From assembly GCA_030141605.1 (NCBI GenBank), contig JAQGDQ010000027.1:733812-797811 (forward strand): a stretch of DNA of 64,000 nucleotides. The letters run 5' to 3'. A model generated the notes under the pieces. The model was not told where the DNA came from. It ran no database searches and saw only the letters and a list, made by a program, of their open reading frames with translations. The first letter of the stretch is position 1. Each line of letters begins with the position of its first letter. Origin of the DNA: Tubiluchus corallicola (Eukaryota; Priapulida; Priapulimorpha; Priapulimorphida; Tubiluchidae). Position numbers and translations under genes: made by a program. Positions 25,201 through 41,200 of the stretch are shown piece after piece.

Positions 25201-28200
25201 ACTATTACTAGAAAACTGTATGCGTTTATAAATCAGTGCACTTTCAAGATTAGCATTATTACAACCGAGATCTTTATAGCTAGTTGCCCTTTGCTTACCA
25301 AAATGATCGTGTAAACAGGGTAAGTAAGGTGTTATGGTCGTGGCTGAAATTAGGCAAAGCGCATGCGCGTGATTGTAGTCCTAGCCTTGCCGACTTGGTC
25401 GGTTTCTACACAAATGTTATGTATAAAAGAGTGATTCATAATTCTAACACTTTCTTCGTTGAGTCTCAAATAAACAAATACCTATTAAAGTTGTCATTAT
25501 TGGTTCAAGCACGCTTAAATACAGATTTGTCTAAGAATCATACTACAGTGTTTGAAGGACAAAATAAAATGAAAGTGTAATGATCTCGTTGTGCACTCAA
25601 CCGCTACCCTTCCAATTGTAATGGCAGCTTATTTTCTGTGAATTATACTTGTTATTGATTTTATTATTTTTTTATTATTATTATTATTTAAGAACATCTA
25701 TAAAATACATTTTCATTAAAGAAAATGGCAGCAGGCACATAGTACTTATGCTAGCCATACAATACAATATAAAGTAATTTATAGTATGTTTACAATCACA
25801 GTTATAAAACAAATACGTGTGCAGTAAAATTTTTATCATTAAACCAGAGAAAAAACTTAAAAACTTGGAAAACGTAAAACGGTGAGAGACTACAAACAGT
25901 AAAGAAAAAACCTTACCTAAACGATTAACCCGTATTTTGTAGTAGAGTTTAGTTAGGTTAGGTTAGGTTAGATTAACCATCAGATTTTGATGGCTTTTTG
26001 TGTCCCTCTTTACCGCAGGAAAATGCCCGTTAAATGTATTTGTCTTTTTTAGATTAATATCTTTTTAACCAGAGCCCGTACGGCCACTGATTCTACCAGC
26101 TCCGTCCATCTTGGATTGTCTGTGCCCTCAATGGCGAGGAATCGAACGTAACAAAATATTAAAACTTGTTTATACAAGCGCCGATTTCCGTACGCTTTTT
26201 AATACGGAAATTCGTAAGTTGTTCCATGTGATTCTCCACGCGGATTTATCGTTCATACAGAGAGCAACTTGCTCAGGAATTCGCGTTTTCGTTCCGTTAT
26301 ACAATAGCAGAAGGATCTAATGCTTAGTTCGCTTAAACAAAGTTCATTGAGATTGGGGTGAAAAAGGGGTTTGGGAAGAGGTTTTAACTTATAGCAATAA
26401 TTTATTACATACATATTTGTATGTATTTACAACTATTTACGAAACTTGAAAACATCGTGTTCAAAATACTAAGTGATTGCTTTTATGATCGAGCGACTAA
26501 GTGATCACTCCATCACACTTCCCTGCAGCAGTCTATCTATCCATTGCTTAGTGTTCTTCAGTTATGCCCGCATAAATTCTACGTAAGCTTGCACGCAAAG
26601 ATCCGTTTTCTAGTTCAACGTAGACTTCTGCAATTATTACGAACAAGAAGACTGGGATTTGATGATTGGTCCTAAAGAGCTGTTGCAGCTTTGTTACATT
26701 TTATTGCTCCTTGGTAACTGTTTCTTCATTTAAAGAACTTCTGAACGCACTAACATATATAAGCAATAAAAGAATCCGGGAAAATGAAACCATGCGCAGG
26801 AAAGCCTTTAGTCACTTGTGTGTTATAACTACGTAAAGACAGTGTGTAACTGTGTAAAAACTGTTTGATTTTGCCGACATGAAGCAGGTAGTATTTTCTT
26901 GAAACCTATCCTGAATTATTGTAATAAATGTTATGTCATATTCTAATACTTTGGAGTGCATTTTTAAACCTAACTGATATATTTGGAAGACGTCCATTAA
27001 AGCTCTGGAAAGAATTTGCATAACCACACGAATTAGGGAATTCACACATAATAGAAATAGATTGGATTTGAATTATTTAAGCAGTTTCTTGGATCAGCAA
27101 ATTGACTGGTGTAATGGTATTACAGCACATGTGCACACTTACATCTGGGGAGTTAGCCATAAAGATTCTTACCAAGCGACGTTAAGTCAGTTCGCGCTAG
27201 TAAACTTATTTCGACGAGATTTCAAATCAGCGTCATCCATTTTCAAACTGCTGTAAAAACAAATTTTGAGCTGCAGATAGGCTTGCTCTGTCAGCAAGGA
27301 AGCAATCTTTGGAATAAAGTTATCGCAAGATTTATCTTTTTTAGCGTTTTGCTGATAACACAGCACTTTTGACAGTTTGGCTGTTGAAAGGTTTTGTAGG
27401 TCGATCATGTGCATGTGCCGCTGTTCTACGCACCACGTTTCGTTGATATAATATTAAACAAAATTGTGGATAGTGGTTAAGAGGAAATCCAGATTAGAGT
27501 AATGGCTGTCGCAGCAGCGAGGATTAAACGGAATTTCGCTTAATTAGAATTAAATACGGATGAAGAAAAATGACATTAGAAATAGCAGTTAGAAAAAAAC
27601 GTGCAAAACGAGATCAAGATTTGTTTCGATAAGAACTAGAGGAATTAAAAAGTATAATTTTATTATACGTGACATATGAAGAGAGAAACTTGACAAACTA
27701 TGAGAGATATCGTTTCTTTTTCACAGTGAAGCCCACTAAATTTTCGGCATCTGCCTTTTCTGTTTATTTAATACCGGACCAATACACAAAACCTCACAAA
27801 ATCATTCAATTTCAATAAACTATTTGGTCATATTTTTCCGGTCATCAACAACCGGTCGACACTTTCTAGTCGAATTTTGGTCCCACATTCTATTTAGACT
27901 AAGGAGTGGCCGAACACGTCGCAAGTGGTTTTTCGTTATGCTTTACAGCTGTGTAGACATCTCACAACTTCGACGATAGCTGTTCCAACAACAAGTCGAT
28001 CGAATGCCTTCCTAAGCGTGCAAATAGGTTAGACCTATGGTTGGAGGATGTGCAGAGCTGAACTGGGATATTAAAACTTATGTAAATACGAGAGTCGAAT
28101 CGCTTGCATGGTGTGCTGGTATTCCACTCAACACTTATTTCTGTTCTGCTTCCTGGTTTAGTTTGCAAGTTTTCGTATGAGGTTTCTGACCAATGTTACA

Positions 28201-31200
28201 TCAGATCTAACTCAAAGTAATCACTTTGGCAGTGTAAACAACAGCTTAACCTTCAATAATTATTAAATTATTTCACTGAAAAACATCATTTTATTGGCAT
28301 AATTCAGTAGAAAACGTTGCCCAAAAATGACTAGCGTCATGGTTCAATTGCAATGAACTTCAGTAACAGCTGCAATTTTAGCTGCAGTGACAGGTGTTTA
28401 ATGTTTTAAATGCGACTCAAAACAAATTTGTCTGATCTCAATGGTATCCGCCAAATGACCTGTGACAAAACAACGAGCGCCGCACCAAAGTCGTCCCTTG
28501 AGTCGCTCATGCCTTAGGGTCATTTTTATGCTTGTTAATAGCCAACTAATCTGTGGCTTAGTTTAAAAGACTTGCGTAGTCTTAAGTAAGTGAGAGATTA
28601 TCACGAGGATCTGTTACTCTAGTTAACCGTGTTAAGTCAAATACTGATGGAAAACTGGAAAATGGTGTCAACACATTTCTCTGCACTGGTAAGGCTCTGA
28701 TAATTGGCCGCTAGTGCTGGACAGTTCTATTTTGGCATATTTTCTTTCTTGAGTTTGTCCAATGTTTGTGCAAGTGCAAGAAGCCACCGCCATACACTTA
28801 GCCTGCACCTACTATGCATAGAGGAGACATATCCACATTTCTGGATATGCGCCAGCGTTCCAGTTTGCAACCTACTTAATAAACCTGTCAGCAAATTTTA
28901 TCAAAGATACGGAAGTGACAAAGAAAACTGAGCTTTTCTACAGCATGGCCCTATAGTATTGCTATAGTGATTTACTATTGCCGCGCTATTTCCGTAACAC
29001 CCTTTCGTTAATCCGCCCTACTATGCAGCAGCACAAGGCTTCATAACACCGCGTAGGTTCAGTTCCTGGTTTATTTGAAGCCACGCGTGATGTGTTATAA
29101 TATGCAACAAATCAGTGCTCTCACAAGCTGCACTTATCAGAGGTTCTAAACTTGACCACTTTGAATGAAGCCATTAGGAACTTTGAGTGCGAATGAGATC
29201 ATGGATAAAGTTGTGGTTTTGCTGTTGAAAAAACTGAAGCCAAATGCAGAGCAAAAACCCGACAAAAAGGAGGCGGACAAAACAGAAGAGACAGAGTCGC
29301 ACAATCGAGCGAAATCGAACTGGAAACGAGCTGTTGAATCAGGTAGGCCAGTGTTTCCACGAGTGGCAACAAACTCAATTCACTTCAAACTCAGTTCAAA
29401 TTTATTGTCTCATACAATTCAATTGGTTTGCTTAAATGCTATTAGTTCATCATAGAAAACAGATAGAAGAGGCAGGGTGGTGAAAGACAACAATTGACAA
29501 AGTAATACAACAATTACTTGAATAGGCTGCAACAGAAAAATACTTTTTAACGTATTTATTCATTATTTTTCCAAGGATAATCTGACCTTTGATCACTAGT
29601 AAGGCTAACATAAAGATTTCAGAAATAGCTTCTGTATAAAAAAGGAACGTGTCTATGCAATATAAAAAAATTAAAAGCTGACTTATTTACTTAAATCTAG
29701 CAGTTTTGTTGATGAATTTTTGAACATTGTTTGCCACCAAAGAAAGTTGGTAAAGAAGAATTACTTTGTAACTACGTTTCTTACTTTTGTTACCATTAAC
29801 GTCATATTAAGTTGAAATTATTGTTTATGCTTTCTCACATTCTCCCCTTACATCAAGCTAAACGTCTTTACTCTCTTTGTACCTTTGTCGCGTGGACTTT
29901 ATTTTAGCATTTTGCCCAAATCGCTCAGGAAAGATGAAGTGTGCAAGACATATTTCCGTGAACAGGAAGCAACAGTTAGCCATAAGGGCATGCATAATAA
30001 TAATATGAGGTTTCATCTATTAGACGTGCATTGCCGCTGCGAAAAGATGTTTCGGTTGAAATGAAAAACCTCAGCTGTTGTGTCACTCAGTGGGATTGAG
30101 CATAGTCAAACAATAAATTAGCTTTCTGCCTTTCACTGTGAAAAATGAAGTAGATGCATAATGGATTAAATTTGTTTTGCAGATGTTTAACACTGACATA
30201 CTTAAACTCAAAAACATTTGATTTGCTTGTTTCTGCCAGTTCCAGTTTAAATGTAAAAAACTCTTTTGTCAGTTATTCTTTGGCGAGAATTGACAGCAGC
30301 TTTTAAATTCAACTGAATATAAAGTAAAACAGAAGTGCAGCTTCAGCATGTGTGCTGCTGGCGTATTATCAAACGTTTGAGTTGCTCAATAATTCGTAAT
30401 TTGGTAGTTGTGGAGCACTCATAGCTTTTTCCACGTGAAACGACACGTCACATGTTAACCGTTAGGTTAGTCAGTAGAGTATTTATGTCTAGATTAAGAA
30501 AGTCAATGTATGGTAGTGAAGTGAGTTAGTAATGCATAGGTCCGTGAACTTATTATAGCCATCATTGGCAGCATTAGAAAATCTGTTATTTTTTGTTATA
30601 AACATTCTATGCAACGTAGAATCAAGATTTATCATCAAGGTCTGCTTGGAATAGATCATCCATTGCAGCGGGTCATTATCAGTGATACTCTCCTAACATG
30701 AGATACTGAATTGGCAGGTGTTTTAGCCGCGTTCGGATGCATATGCACTCACCCCAAATAAGGTTAATGACCTCGGCAGTATGACAAATGAATCCGCCCA
30801 GAAAGTTATCGCGGCAGTCATCTATCCAATTACTGACCACGTTCAGCGTTTAATTAACTTCGGTTAAGCTAAGAACACACCGTTGCGTTTTGCCGTGTTT
30901 GTTGCTTGTGAATCACATTTTTATTGCGTAACATATTGGTGATACACCAACACAATGATAACAACATTCACGGGGACATCCTGGTGCCAGTGCTGCGTAA
31001 TGCCTGATGTAAATTTGATGTCTCACGGAAGAGCAGGTGCAAATTTAAGATGATTAACAAGCATTAGTGTCATATGTTTTCAGTTATTTATTCTCGTGAT
31101 TCGTATGAAATATTAACGAAGGCATTATACCATTATTTTCCGGCTTGGTCATGTAACTAATGTTGACTTCCAATCTTGGAATATCGTAATAAAATAATTT

Positions 31201-34200
31201 TGAAGAATATACACAAACAATGTGTTTGCATATTCTCTTATATATTCAGACCCTTAGTGGAATAAGTAGTGTATCGTTATCGTGCAATATTGAAATGAGT
31301 AGTTTTTCCACGAGGTATCCATGCGAACTAAACCTCTTCTTTGTTACCTTCACATTTATAATCAGTAACTTAATGTACCTTGTTACCTTGCAGTGTGCCC
31401 TCGATTCTCAGTAACACTCTACTATCAGTAAACATTTTATGACTGCTCTTTGCATCAGTAACGCTAGCTATTTCAAGGTTATAATAAATATGGTTTGATT
31501 AAGCTTCACTGTAACTCAGTTGAAATTTATTGCTGATGTTAATGGCAAATGATTGTTGAAGATTAGCAAGAGCATGCATTCATTAGTGGTGACGTCATTG
31601 TAAGAGTAATGCAGACATTTAATCACATTTGATGCCGCATAGAGCTAATTGCAGGATAAAGCCAGTGCAATGAATTGCTCGAATTTTAAATGAACTCCAC
31701 GAATAGTTTGCCATGTTTTGCATACTTCATAAAGCTTTTGCAAATGGCAAGGAAATTTATTTGTCACATAAATAACTGACACATTTTAACTTTGATGATC
31801 GTCAGTTTAAATTAATCTAACATTCTCTCGAATTGGCTCTACATAATTGATAATTATTCTTATAATATCGAGTCATTTGATTTAGTCATGCTATAATTTT
31901 TGTGCTTATGAACTTATTGTTCTTGATAAACCAATTTTCAGTATTGTTCTTTGTTTATTAGGAGTAAATATTGCGATGAATGTCAGTTTTTTTAGTTAAT
32001 AGGTAAACGTTTAGTTTAGTTTATGTAAACGTCTTAGAAATCTGTTATCCTCTTAATATATTAATCTAATGCATTTGAGAATTTTAGGTAGGTAGACAGA
32101 CAGACAGATAGATACGACTGCAGTGCTTTTCATTTATTTTTTTATTATTTTATTATTGTATATTGCAAATATATCACTTTTAACGATCTGATTACCGAAT
32201 AAACAACTATGCTGCTAAAATACTTCGCCAAAATATATTATGATAATTTTAAATATTCTCTACTTTCAGCTCACATGACAGAGAGTGCAGCGTTAGCCGT
32301 AACGGATAGAAAGCATGAATTCAACGACTACGATTTCAAGAAACCCACATTCTGTGATTACTGCAAAGACTGCATTAGACAAGGTAAACTATACCTAAAT
32401 ATTGCCTACCAGTATTATTGTTTAGAATTTTTGCAGTGCTGCAGAGTTTTCTTTTTATCTTGCTAACAAGAATACCATGAGGTTTCCATTACAGCTCCAA
32501 ACACAACACTATAAAAATGTGTTCTGAGTGGATTGGATTAAAAATCACAGTGCGTATTAGTCGTAAAACAACCGGTGGGGCCAATATGTTCAATCTCTAG
32601 TGTGGTCTGCTGAATGAATGAGATGTTATCATTCGACTAAGACATCAATTTCAATAAAACTGTTTATGGTACTTTCAACAAAAGCTTGTAGGTAGAATTG
32701 AATATTCTATCATCCTTAACTATTTAATAGTTGTATTGCCTACAACATAAGATAAAAGATAAGATAAGATACATTTTATTCCAGGTAAAAACCCATAATA
32801 TCAGAACACATATAAAGTAAAAACTGCTACATATGTACAATAGGCACTACGTCACGCGCACATGAATTCTACCACAATAAAATTATTTACAGATAAAAAA
32901 ATTGGCAAAATACATGTACAAAGATGTAAAATTAACTGATGTCTTCTGTACACAGCTGATTTATCCAACGTTGATAAATTTTAGATAAAAAAAATACAAT
33001 CACTGTTGAAAATTTCATTTATTAAACTGTTATGACTATCAAAAAGACGCATCTTTAGACTGTAAATATTTTTCCGTAAAATAATGTCAAAATAGGGCAC
33101 ACTGAGATCAAGACACAAGCTTCTGGCAGAGCAATTGAAGGGTTATTTAAAAAGCATGTGTATTCTTTTATTATAAGCGACTCTTTTATGTATTTGAAAC
33201 TGTAGCAGTAAAAGTTGTGCCAAAGTGGTGAGCGATAAAAATTTGTACAGAGACATGAATAGTATTTGTTTGACCTGTGTGTTAACAGTGTGAGTAGATG
33301 GGAAAAACAGCAGATCTTCATATTACCACAAAACCACAGTTGTACCTAAAATCAGCATCCGATGATATTACTAAAATACGGCACCAAATATTTGCTCAAT
33401 TTGAGCCAGATATATTCTGCAATTGTGCTCATAACTGACTAATTCTGACAGCGAAAATGCTGGAAATGATAACAACTAATGAAGGAGGAACATTTCATCC
33501 ATTCAGTGTCTAATTAATAAAACTGAGTTTAGTAAGCAAATCAATATTAATCAATACTCAGTACTGTTAATTAGTACTCTAACACTTTAGTCGAACGTCA
33601 ACCAACCGTAGGTCTATATACTGTATATCAGACAATGTGAGTTCTACTAAACCTTTTGGTATTTGGCTGCCGTTATAAATGTCACGTTTAACAAATGAAC
33701 AAAAATGATTTCTACAAAAACGCTAAACTATTATGACACGCGTTAGCTGCGTAAGCCCTTTGACATTTTACTGACATCGATGTGTATTATATAAAAGGCG
33801 GTGAATAGCTTCAATTATTACGTGACAATTATTACTTCCGTGTTTCCGCAAAAAGTTTTTATGCAAGAGCTGGTTTCTCAACTGCAAAATACGCAACATA
33901 TATAAACAAAGTGGCTTCTTTGCAATAACTTCTCCACTTGTAAATATTGTGACATTTAATGCTAAAGTAAATATTAAACTGGCCACCAAGATGAGAGCAT
34001 CACTGTGTATGTAATAGTTCGTTAGCTCACCACCGCAGCGCTTGCGTGTTGTTCTTTGATGAAACGATCAAACAAATTTCACTGTTAAACGCGCTCATTA
34101 TAAACAGTAGCAGATTCTTTGGCAGGTTTTATTTGTATTGAAGCTTAATTGGGCACAGCTGTCCGCTTCTTTCACTGCCTAAAAGTACCGCTGTGAGCCA

Positions 34201-37200
34201 CTGATAAGTATGTTACGATGCCTGTGTACAAGAGGCCATCTTTCAAGCACCCCAGAAAAAGCTGCAAGATCTGTGCAATTTTTTGGCAAATTGCCAAATA
34301 GCAGCCTACTTATGAAAAACGTCAATTAATATGAAATAACTTATTTCAACTCTAAACCCATTTAGCAACTAGTGTCATCTAGAACACCATTTACCGTTGC
34401 AACGGAATTCGGTTTTTCTGTTCAAATTTAGAATACGGAATAACTCTATTGAACAACGAGAAAGAGAACGGCCATACAGCGAAATTTACCTCTTTATAGA
34501 GTTACTTTACAAGCGAGCTCTTTGGTTATTAAAACTTTCCGATTATTTCAAACAATTAGCTAACAAATTCCCTTTAAAACAACTATGAAATAATTCAAAT
34601 TCTTACTTGTAGAAATGTTTGCTAATCATTTTGTTATGACGCTGTTGCTTTCTTACTCTAAAACCGCAGGCGGAAAACGTATTTATAATTATTAATTCTA
34701 AACTAAGCCTATTTGTTCGAATAATCAAATAACTTAATGACTAAATTACAGGCATGTACTTTAGCCATTCCCGAAAATTAAATTTGTCAACTCACTTGGT
34801 AACAAATTAATTAATGAACCTGAAAGACGGGGTATTGAATGCGGCGTATTGCACTGGGTTATTATGAAAATATCGATTAACTATAAAATCCAATTTAGGC
34901 GCTGAACGCAAAACTGGCAGCTTTCCATTGATGCCAGAATTGCTTAACGCCACTTTATTAGCCACCGCATTAATGTTTAATCAGGAATTTTCTAGCCACT
35001 TTGAGACTGAATGTAGGGATTTGACGCCTTCCCTGTGACGTGGCATTAACTATTTATCCTACACGGTTGACAGTTATTTTTACCAGGTTTGATTGTAGAG
35101 AATAAGCTAATAACTCATTTTTCATTAATTTCTCAATGTGCTCACATGCATGTTCACATAATCAGTTTGATAATGAATTTGTAATGAAGAGCGTTTAATA
35201 TGTATTGAGCACATAGTGGATGACATCTGTCAGGCTATACTGAGATGATAATAGCTGTTACTGTAGCATGAATGTTTCTAAGAACAATATAAAACGTTTT
35301 ATATAAAATATTTTAAAACTGTAAGTTTGCCAGGGAGAACTTATAATCAAATGTCAAAATTAGTAATGCGTCCTTAAAATTCTGTATTTTATTCCTGATT
35401 TTCAACACAGTGTACTAACCTCAATATGGCAGATAATTTATTATTATCTGTGGTCAATTTGTGTGGTCGCTTCTAGCGCTTCATTTGACACAAATGCAAA
35501 AGTCGAATGAACGGTCATAGTCGAATGATGGCAAACCGAAAGAAAAAGAAACAAAACACAAGATTTGGGACAGACCGCTATAAGCTGTATTGCTGATGTT
35601 CGATATTGCCAAAGTAAACTTACCTAGTTTGTCATTGAACCGGGTCTTTTTCAATTAGATGACAATCTTCTATTAATGTGGTGCAGTTATACAATCCAAC
35701 TTTAGTTGGATATTCATTGACTTTATATACACCACCTGCATCTGTCCACTGGGCCATTAAACTCTTTTTGGGCAGCTCACATTCTCGGTTGTCTACTGGT
35801 ATACTTGAGATCAGAGTATCACTCACCCACGGAAATTTCAGGCCTAAAAATAATTAAAATCAAAATTAATCTAATTAAATAGTCTTTAAGCCTGAAACCA
35901 CTTTAGTCTGAAAGATCTAACATAATGTTAAATTTTGTTGGCCAGCTATAAGAGATGAACTGTCGTGATCGCTGCTGAATAAGTTGTCTTAGTGGCCTAA
36001 GGCGTCTCGCTTGTAAACAAAAGGTTCCTGGTTCAAATCCGGAGTGTATTCCAAGTTGTTCACATTTTCTGTCTTTCAAGTTTGTATCAAAATTTAATAA
36101 ATTATGGATTTGTACCATCATCAATAAATTATTTTTGTTTAATTCTTCATTATTAAAACAAAATTTCTGAACTGGCTGTGCAAATACATGTAGTGCACAT
36201 TCCCAAACAAACTGAAAGAACTGTGTACATTCCGTGAGTTATTCTCTCGGTGAAAACAAGAAACCAGCTGCCAACATCGACGGCTTTTCAGCGATTGGCA
36301 ATTTTTTTTTTGAATCGATGGTAGAGTACACATGTATGACATCATCCCTTGAGGGCATTTGTTAAAAATAACAAACATCAGAAATTCTTTCCGAGCTTGT
36401 ACAATTTCCAACCACATTTGATCAGCTTCGTCAGCAGACGAAACAGAATAAAAAACTCCTGTAACGTTTTACTATTTCATTTATCGTTCTTCAAGCCAAA
36501 GGGTCCTATTTATAGCTGTAAACCTCACACTTGGCTGTGATACTGCTACGGATCAGCAAATGATGAATTAGAGGCTTGGGGATCTTTTGTGATTAAAACC
36601 CGTCATGGTGGTCGTGTTTCAAGGCGTAAAAACAATGAAAATAAACTAAGCTTATTCAGTTGACGTTCATAAATACTTTAGCCGTTCAATTCAACTTGTC
36701 TTTTTTAAATCTAGAATACATGAAGCCAGTGCTTGCTATTTTAAACAGAAGATCGTCTGATACAGAAAACATTAGGACTGAAATCATTAGTACTGCAGTT
36801 AGCATAACAAAACACAAAACAATCAAATGCTTGGCACTGCGTTATTGTGCTGATAGTCTTTTATATTAGATTAGATTACTTATTCAATCCAAAAATACAA
36901 TTGTACATTTACTTGAATAAGATCATTACAATTAAAGATAATTAGCACATGTCTGAAGAAGTGAGAAAGTGATCTAGCATGAGTCTACTTACGATGACCC
37001 ACATTAATCAGTTATTTCTGTTAAATTTACAAAAAGCATTAAAATCAAATTTGAGAAGTTTAAAAAAAGAAACTTTCTCAACCGGACCGACGGTAAACTA
37101 TTCCACATATCATTTTTATACAGTTTGTAACTATGGCCCCTTACACCGAGACTAGCCGGATATGTAAAAAAAACTTTAATCTATAAAGCCATGACAAATT

Positions 37201-38175
37201 TTGAACACCATTTTCATATCAAAAATAAAGAACCTATAGCTTCAAGAGCTTGTAGCTTCAAACAATTAACACACGGTAACAACATATAACCGTGCTGTGA
37301 AATATCGTTGTACATGCTCGATTTTATAACTCAAAATAACATTAAAGATTTCACACAGGGGTGCAGTATTCTAACAAAGGTCGAATGAATGACATATACG
37401 GTGTTAAAAGAGCGTCAACGTTTTTTGTAACAAAACAACAAAATATGATATTTACTACTTTACTACTTTAGCAAACTGTTCAAAACAATATATTGAACAT
37501 TTTAGGTCTGAATTTAGTGGAAGTCAGTAAGATCATTAATAATGCCGTTAAATTATTATTAGTGGGTATTATTAATTAAAAAGTAATGGGTAAATGTTAA
37601 CAAAATTTGTACAATCAGTAAATGAAAACATAAATAAAATTTCATTTATCGATCAAGCTTATGACCAATAAAACTGTGAGTAACACTAAACTCAATCACG
37701 TTTGCAAAGTATTTGAAAAACACAATCAAGGACAGGGCTCTACACGTAAATGAGTTTTCAGAAAACCTTGTAATCTTTCAATCAGCATTGTTTCTCGATC
37801 ATCTCTCATAATGCTTGTTTTGTAAAAATTATTTTTGCTAATAGAACACTAATAGTTTATAAAATTTCGTAGAACGTCAAAACTCCCAGTTAGTCAAACT
37901 TTTGTTGCTAAACCTGTCGTCGATTTAAACGACAATCTATGAAATTTGGATTATCACTGAAACTGCAAACCGACAGACTGCAAAAGAGCGTAAATGAAAC
38001 CCCGCCAGTAATTATCCCCAACTTGCTAGTCATTTTATAGCATTTTTATGTGCTAAAATAAACTTTAAGTAAGTAAAATAAAAAACATTGTCTCGAAGAG
38101 CCTAAACAGCCAATAAATGTTGAAAATTAAGCATTTGCAAATATTATCCTGCGTTACATAATCATGCGTCTTTGA

Positions 38176-38206
<31 letters not shown>

Positions 38207-41200
38207 ACACACTAAGTATCCAAGCGTATCAAAAAACAAAATTTTATGCATATTCTGAGTACTGTTCACATTTTCTTGCCACTAGCCAAACTTTTCCTTG
38301 AACTTGACACATCTTCTACTCGGTTCAGCTTATCCTGAGCTTGACTCGGCTTATTTCAACATCACATGTTAGAGGTTGTAAATTCCATAATTTGAAAATT
38401 ACTAGTCCTTCAGTACGCATAATTCCTAGAATGTCTTTCTAGCGCCCTGTAACCGAACACCACAGGCAGCAATAATTATTATTACGTACAGACTGATATT
38501 GGTAAAAGAGTCATAATGCCTCCGCACACGAGGCAAAATTTGTGTGCAACGACTTGCATGACAGATTTTTGCTCGTGTGTACTCGCTCGATAAACCCATT
38601 TTTATTAAATTTGTTTAATTTTCTCTCTCTTACAAATTCCTGTCGTCGTGTGCGGGCTCGATATAAACATCTGCATCATATAGAAGCAGATCAGACTAAG
38701 AAAAAGCAATCACTTTGTCATGTGCCAACCAATAATAATAATGAAGCTACTGATTCCTCAGGTGGCTTCATACAAAAGTGGCCGTGTGCGGGAAAATTTT
38801 GCCTGAGACGGTTTACATCGCATATAGTTTTTGCTGCATATATATTTTTGCCGTGTTCGACTAACAGCTTAAAAGTGTGTCGAATGGTGATAGATCGTGT
38901 TTTATAAAATTCCCATTGATTTTTTACGCTAGCTTTGTTTCTGAGCTTACTTCTGATTTATTCGTCTTAAATGTGCCAAACAGATTCGCTTAGCTGACAT
39001 AAGGCTTAGGTCCAGGCGTGTTAGAAAATCACGCCACTTTACATATTGTCTTTTCATTGAAGAGATTCCTTAAGCTGAATGACGTTAAATTTCTGAGTTA
39101 TTATATCCGATGTTTCAAAAATCCCCAATTATTTTTGAAAAAGATTAAAAATCAATAGCAGTTATAACCACTGTGAGTTCAATCATTATCATTTCATTTT
39201 ACAACAGAAAGCAAATAGCATTAAACTTTGTTTCATAAGCAACAGGTGCAGCGATTTTAATTTACTTCAATATACCATTTTTACATATAACGCCTCTGTT
39301 TTAAAGTCAACTTGGCAGCAAAAAAACAGACCTTATCTTCAAATATATGCTAAAAAAATCTGTTGCTTTGTCTACAAGTTTACCACAAGGTGAATGTTAT
39401 TGTTCGATGAGCTATAAAGATATTTTTAAAATCAAATTAACGAGTGACTTCTGACACTACCTATATTATCATTTTTGTGTAAACAGAAGGTAATTGTTTT
39501 TGTTTATAAATTCGATGCAGGTACAAGAAAATCCGTTGGTGTGAGATGTAAAGTTTGCAAGATCAGTCTACATCTGAAATGCTGCGAATGCGTGCCCAAC
39601 TGTCCCGGAGAAGTAAGTCATATATAGTTTTCTATCCTATCCCGTGAAACAGCTTAATTGATCGTTAAGACGCTTTAAAGATCTCTGGGAAATGAACTTA
39701 CAAGCGAGTTAGCGAACTTGCAATCTTCAATTTGTAATGCTTTAAATAATTTAATGGAAGTTGAATTAAAGTCGATAGTCTTTTGCTTTACTTTGTTGTC
39801 ATATAACTAGAATGGAAGCACTAATGCGCTTGGATCCGGCACCTTCAACTTGCTCATTTCTTGTAACAAGCTTCCCAAACTTTCCATAAGAAAATGAAAT
39901 GAAGCGTTTATCGTTGTACTGATTCGTTTTTTTTTCAAAAAAAAATTAAAATGCGCATTTTGGGGGTAGATTAATTTATACATTAGAATGAATGAACAAT
40001 GCATAGAGCGGATCCATTTAACGGGCATTCATTTTATTTGACGGCCGTATGGAGCAAGTGAAGAATCCGGCTCCGAAGTGGTCTGGGTAACGTTCATGTA
40101 AAACGTCAGCCACTACGGTGAAAACTGTGGCCTCCGATACGTTTCAAAGATAAAAGTGGCAACAACAACAACAACAACAACGGCATGACCAAGCTTTGTA
40201 AGGAACTCGCACTTCGTGACGGATCCAAAAAGCAAATTTCTTACACTTGTAATTCATAAGTTCACTCGCGTATTATCCATTCGGCTAAAGGTTTTTCTAC
40301 AGACCTGATAACGCTAATGCGTTTTAATTACACGTGTTAGATATAACAGCAATTACTGCCCCATTATTTGTTTCCCACTTTCCCAGAATCCTATTTGTAA
40401 ATGGCTTCGTGATAACACAGCATATCCTACAGAGATAGAAACCTTTTTACAGAGGTTTTCTAACGACGTGCCTAATAAATTATTTATAGCCTAGAGCTTG
40501 AATAATTTATGGAGAAACTTTTTACCAAGTATGTTTTTCGATTTAACAACGCTTCAACAACAATACTTCAAAAAATAAGCTTTCACTAATAAATGGCATT
40601 CACGCACCGTAGAGACTATTGCATGCACGTTTCTAATTTAAAAAGCTTTTCACAGTTTCACTACTTGTCTTTGCGACTTAAATAATTAAACAGCATTTGA
40701 CAGTTTATGGGTTTTTCTAAAAGCAGGCAGCAGCTAAAAATGATGCCAGGGACGAAAAACCATGCCAACAATACAACACTTACAATAACAATGGAAGTGA
40801 GGATGACAGTGATATCGACAATGACATCCGCAACTGTTTATCTCGTTTAGGGAAGTGCATGCACATGCTTCTAGAGACCTATCCTCGCTAATTATCTAAA
40901 TACCGGTCCTGTTACAACTATTTAATCTAGCTGTGTAACGACGGCAACAATACCAATACCACCCACCACTCACCTGCAACACAAAAAACTACAGCATTAA
41001 AGAGTTAACTGCAGGGCAGCGGCAGTCGCGACAACAATAATGACGACAAGCAATAAATTAAAGCTCAAAAGCATTGGGCAAACAATGAAAATCATGTGAA
41101 ATTGTATCTTTCCGTAAAGATGTATCTGAGATTAATGTTGCCTCTTTTGATTACTTCTCTTACTTTTCCAAGTGTTGACGAATAACATTAAAAGCATAGT

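Larger units (their letters stand above)
21180..29144. other. Intron 2 of the STAC-like gene
   Basis: AT-rich, with a LINE end, a dispersed repeat and retroelement tails. The minus-strand frame at 23160-23477 and small plus-strand frames look like chance. Confidence 0.5.

Noticed and set aside
38160-38215. CRISPR-like or regulatory meaning of the C-run and CA tract
   Set aside because: A simple compound microsatellite; no spaced repeats exist in the window and the DNA is animal nuclear.
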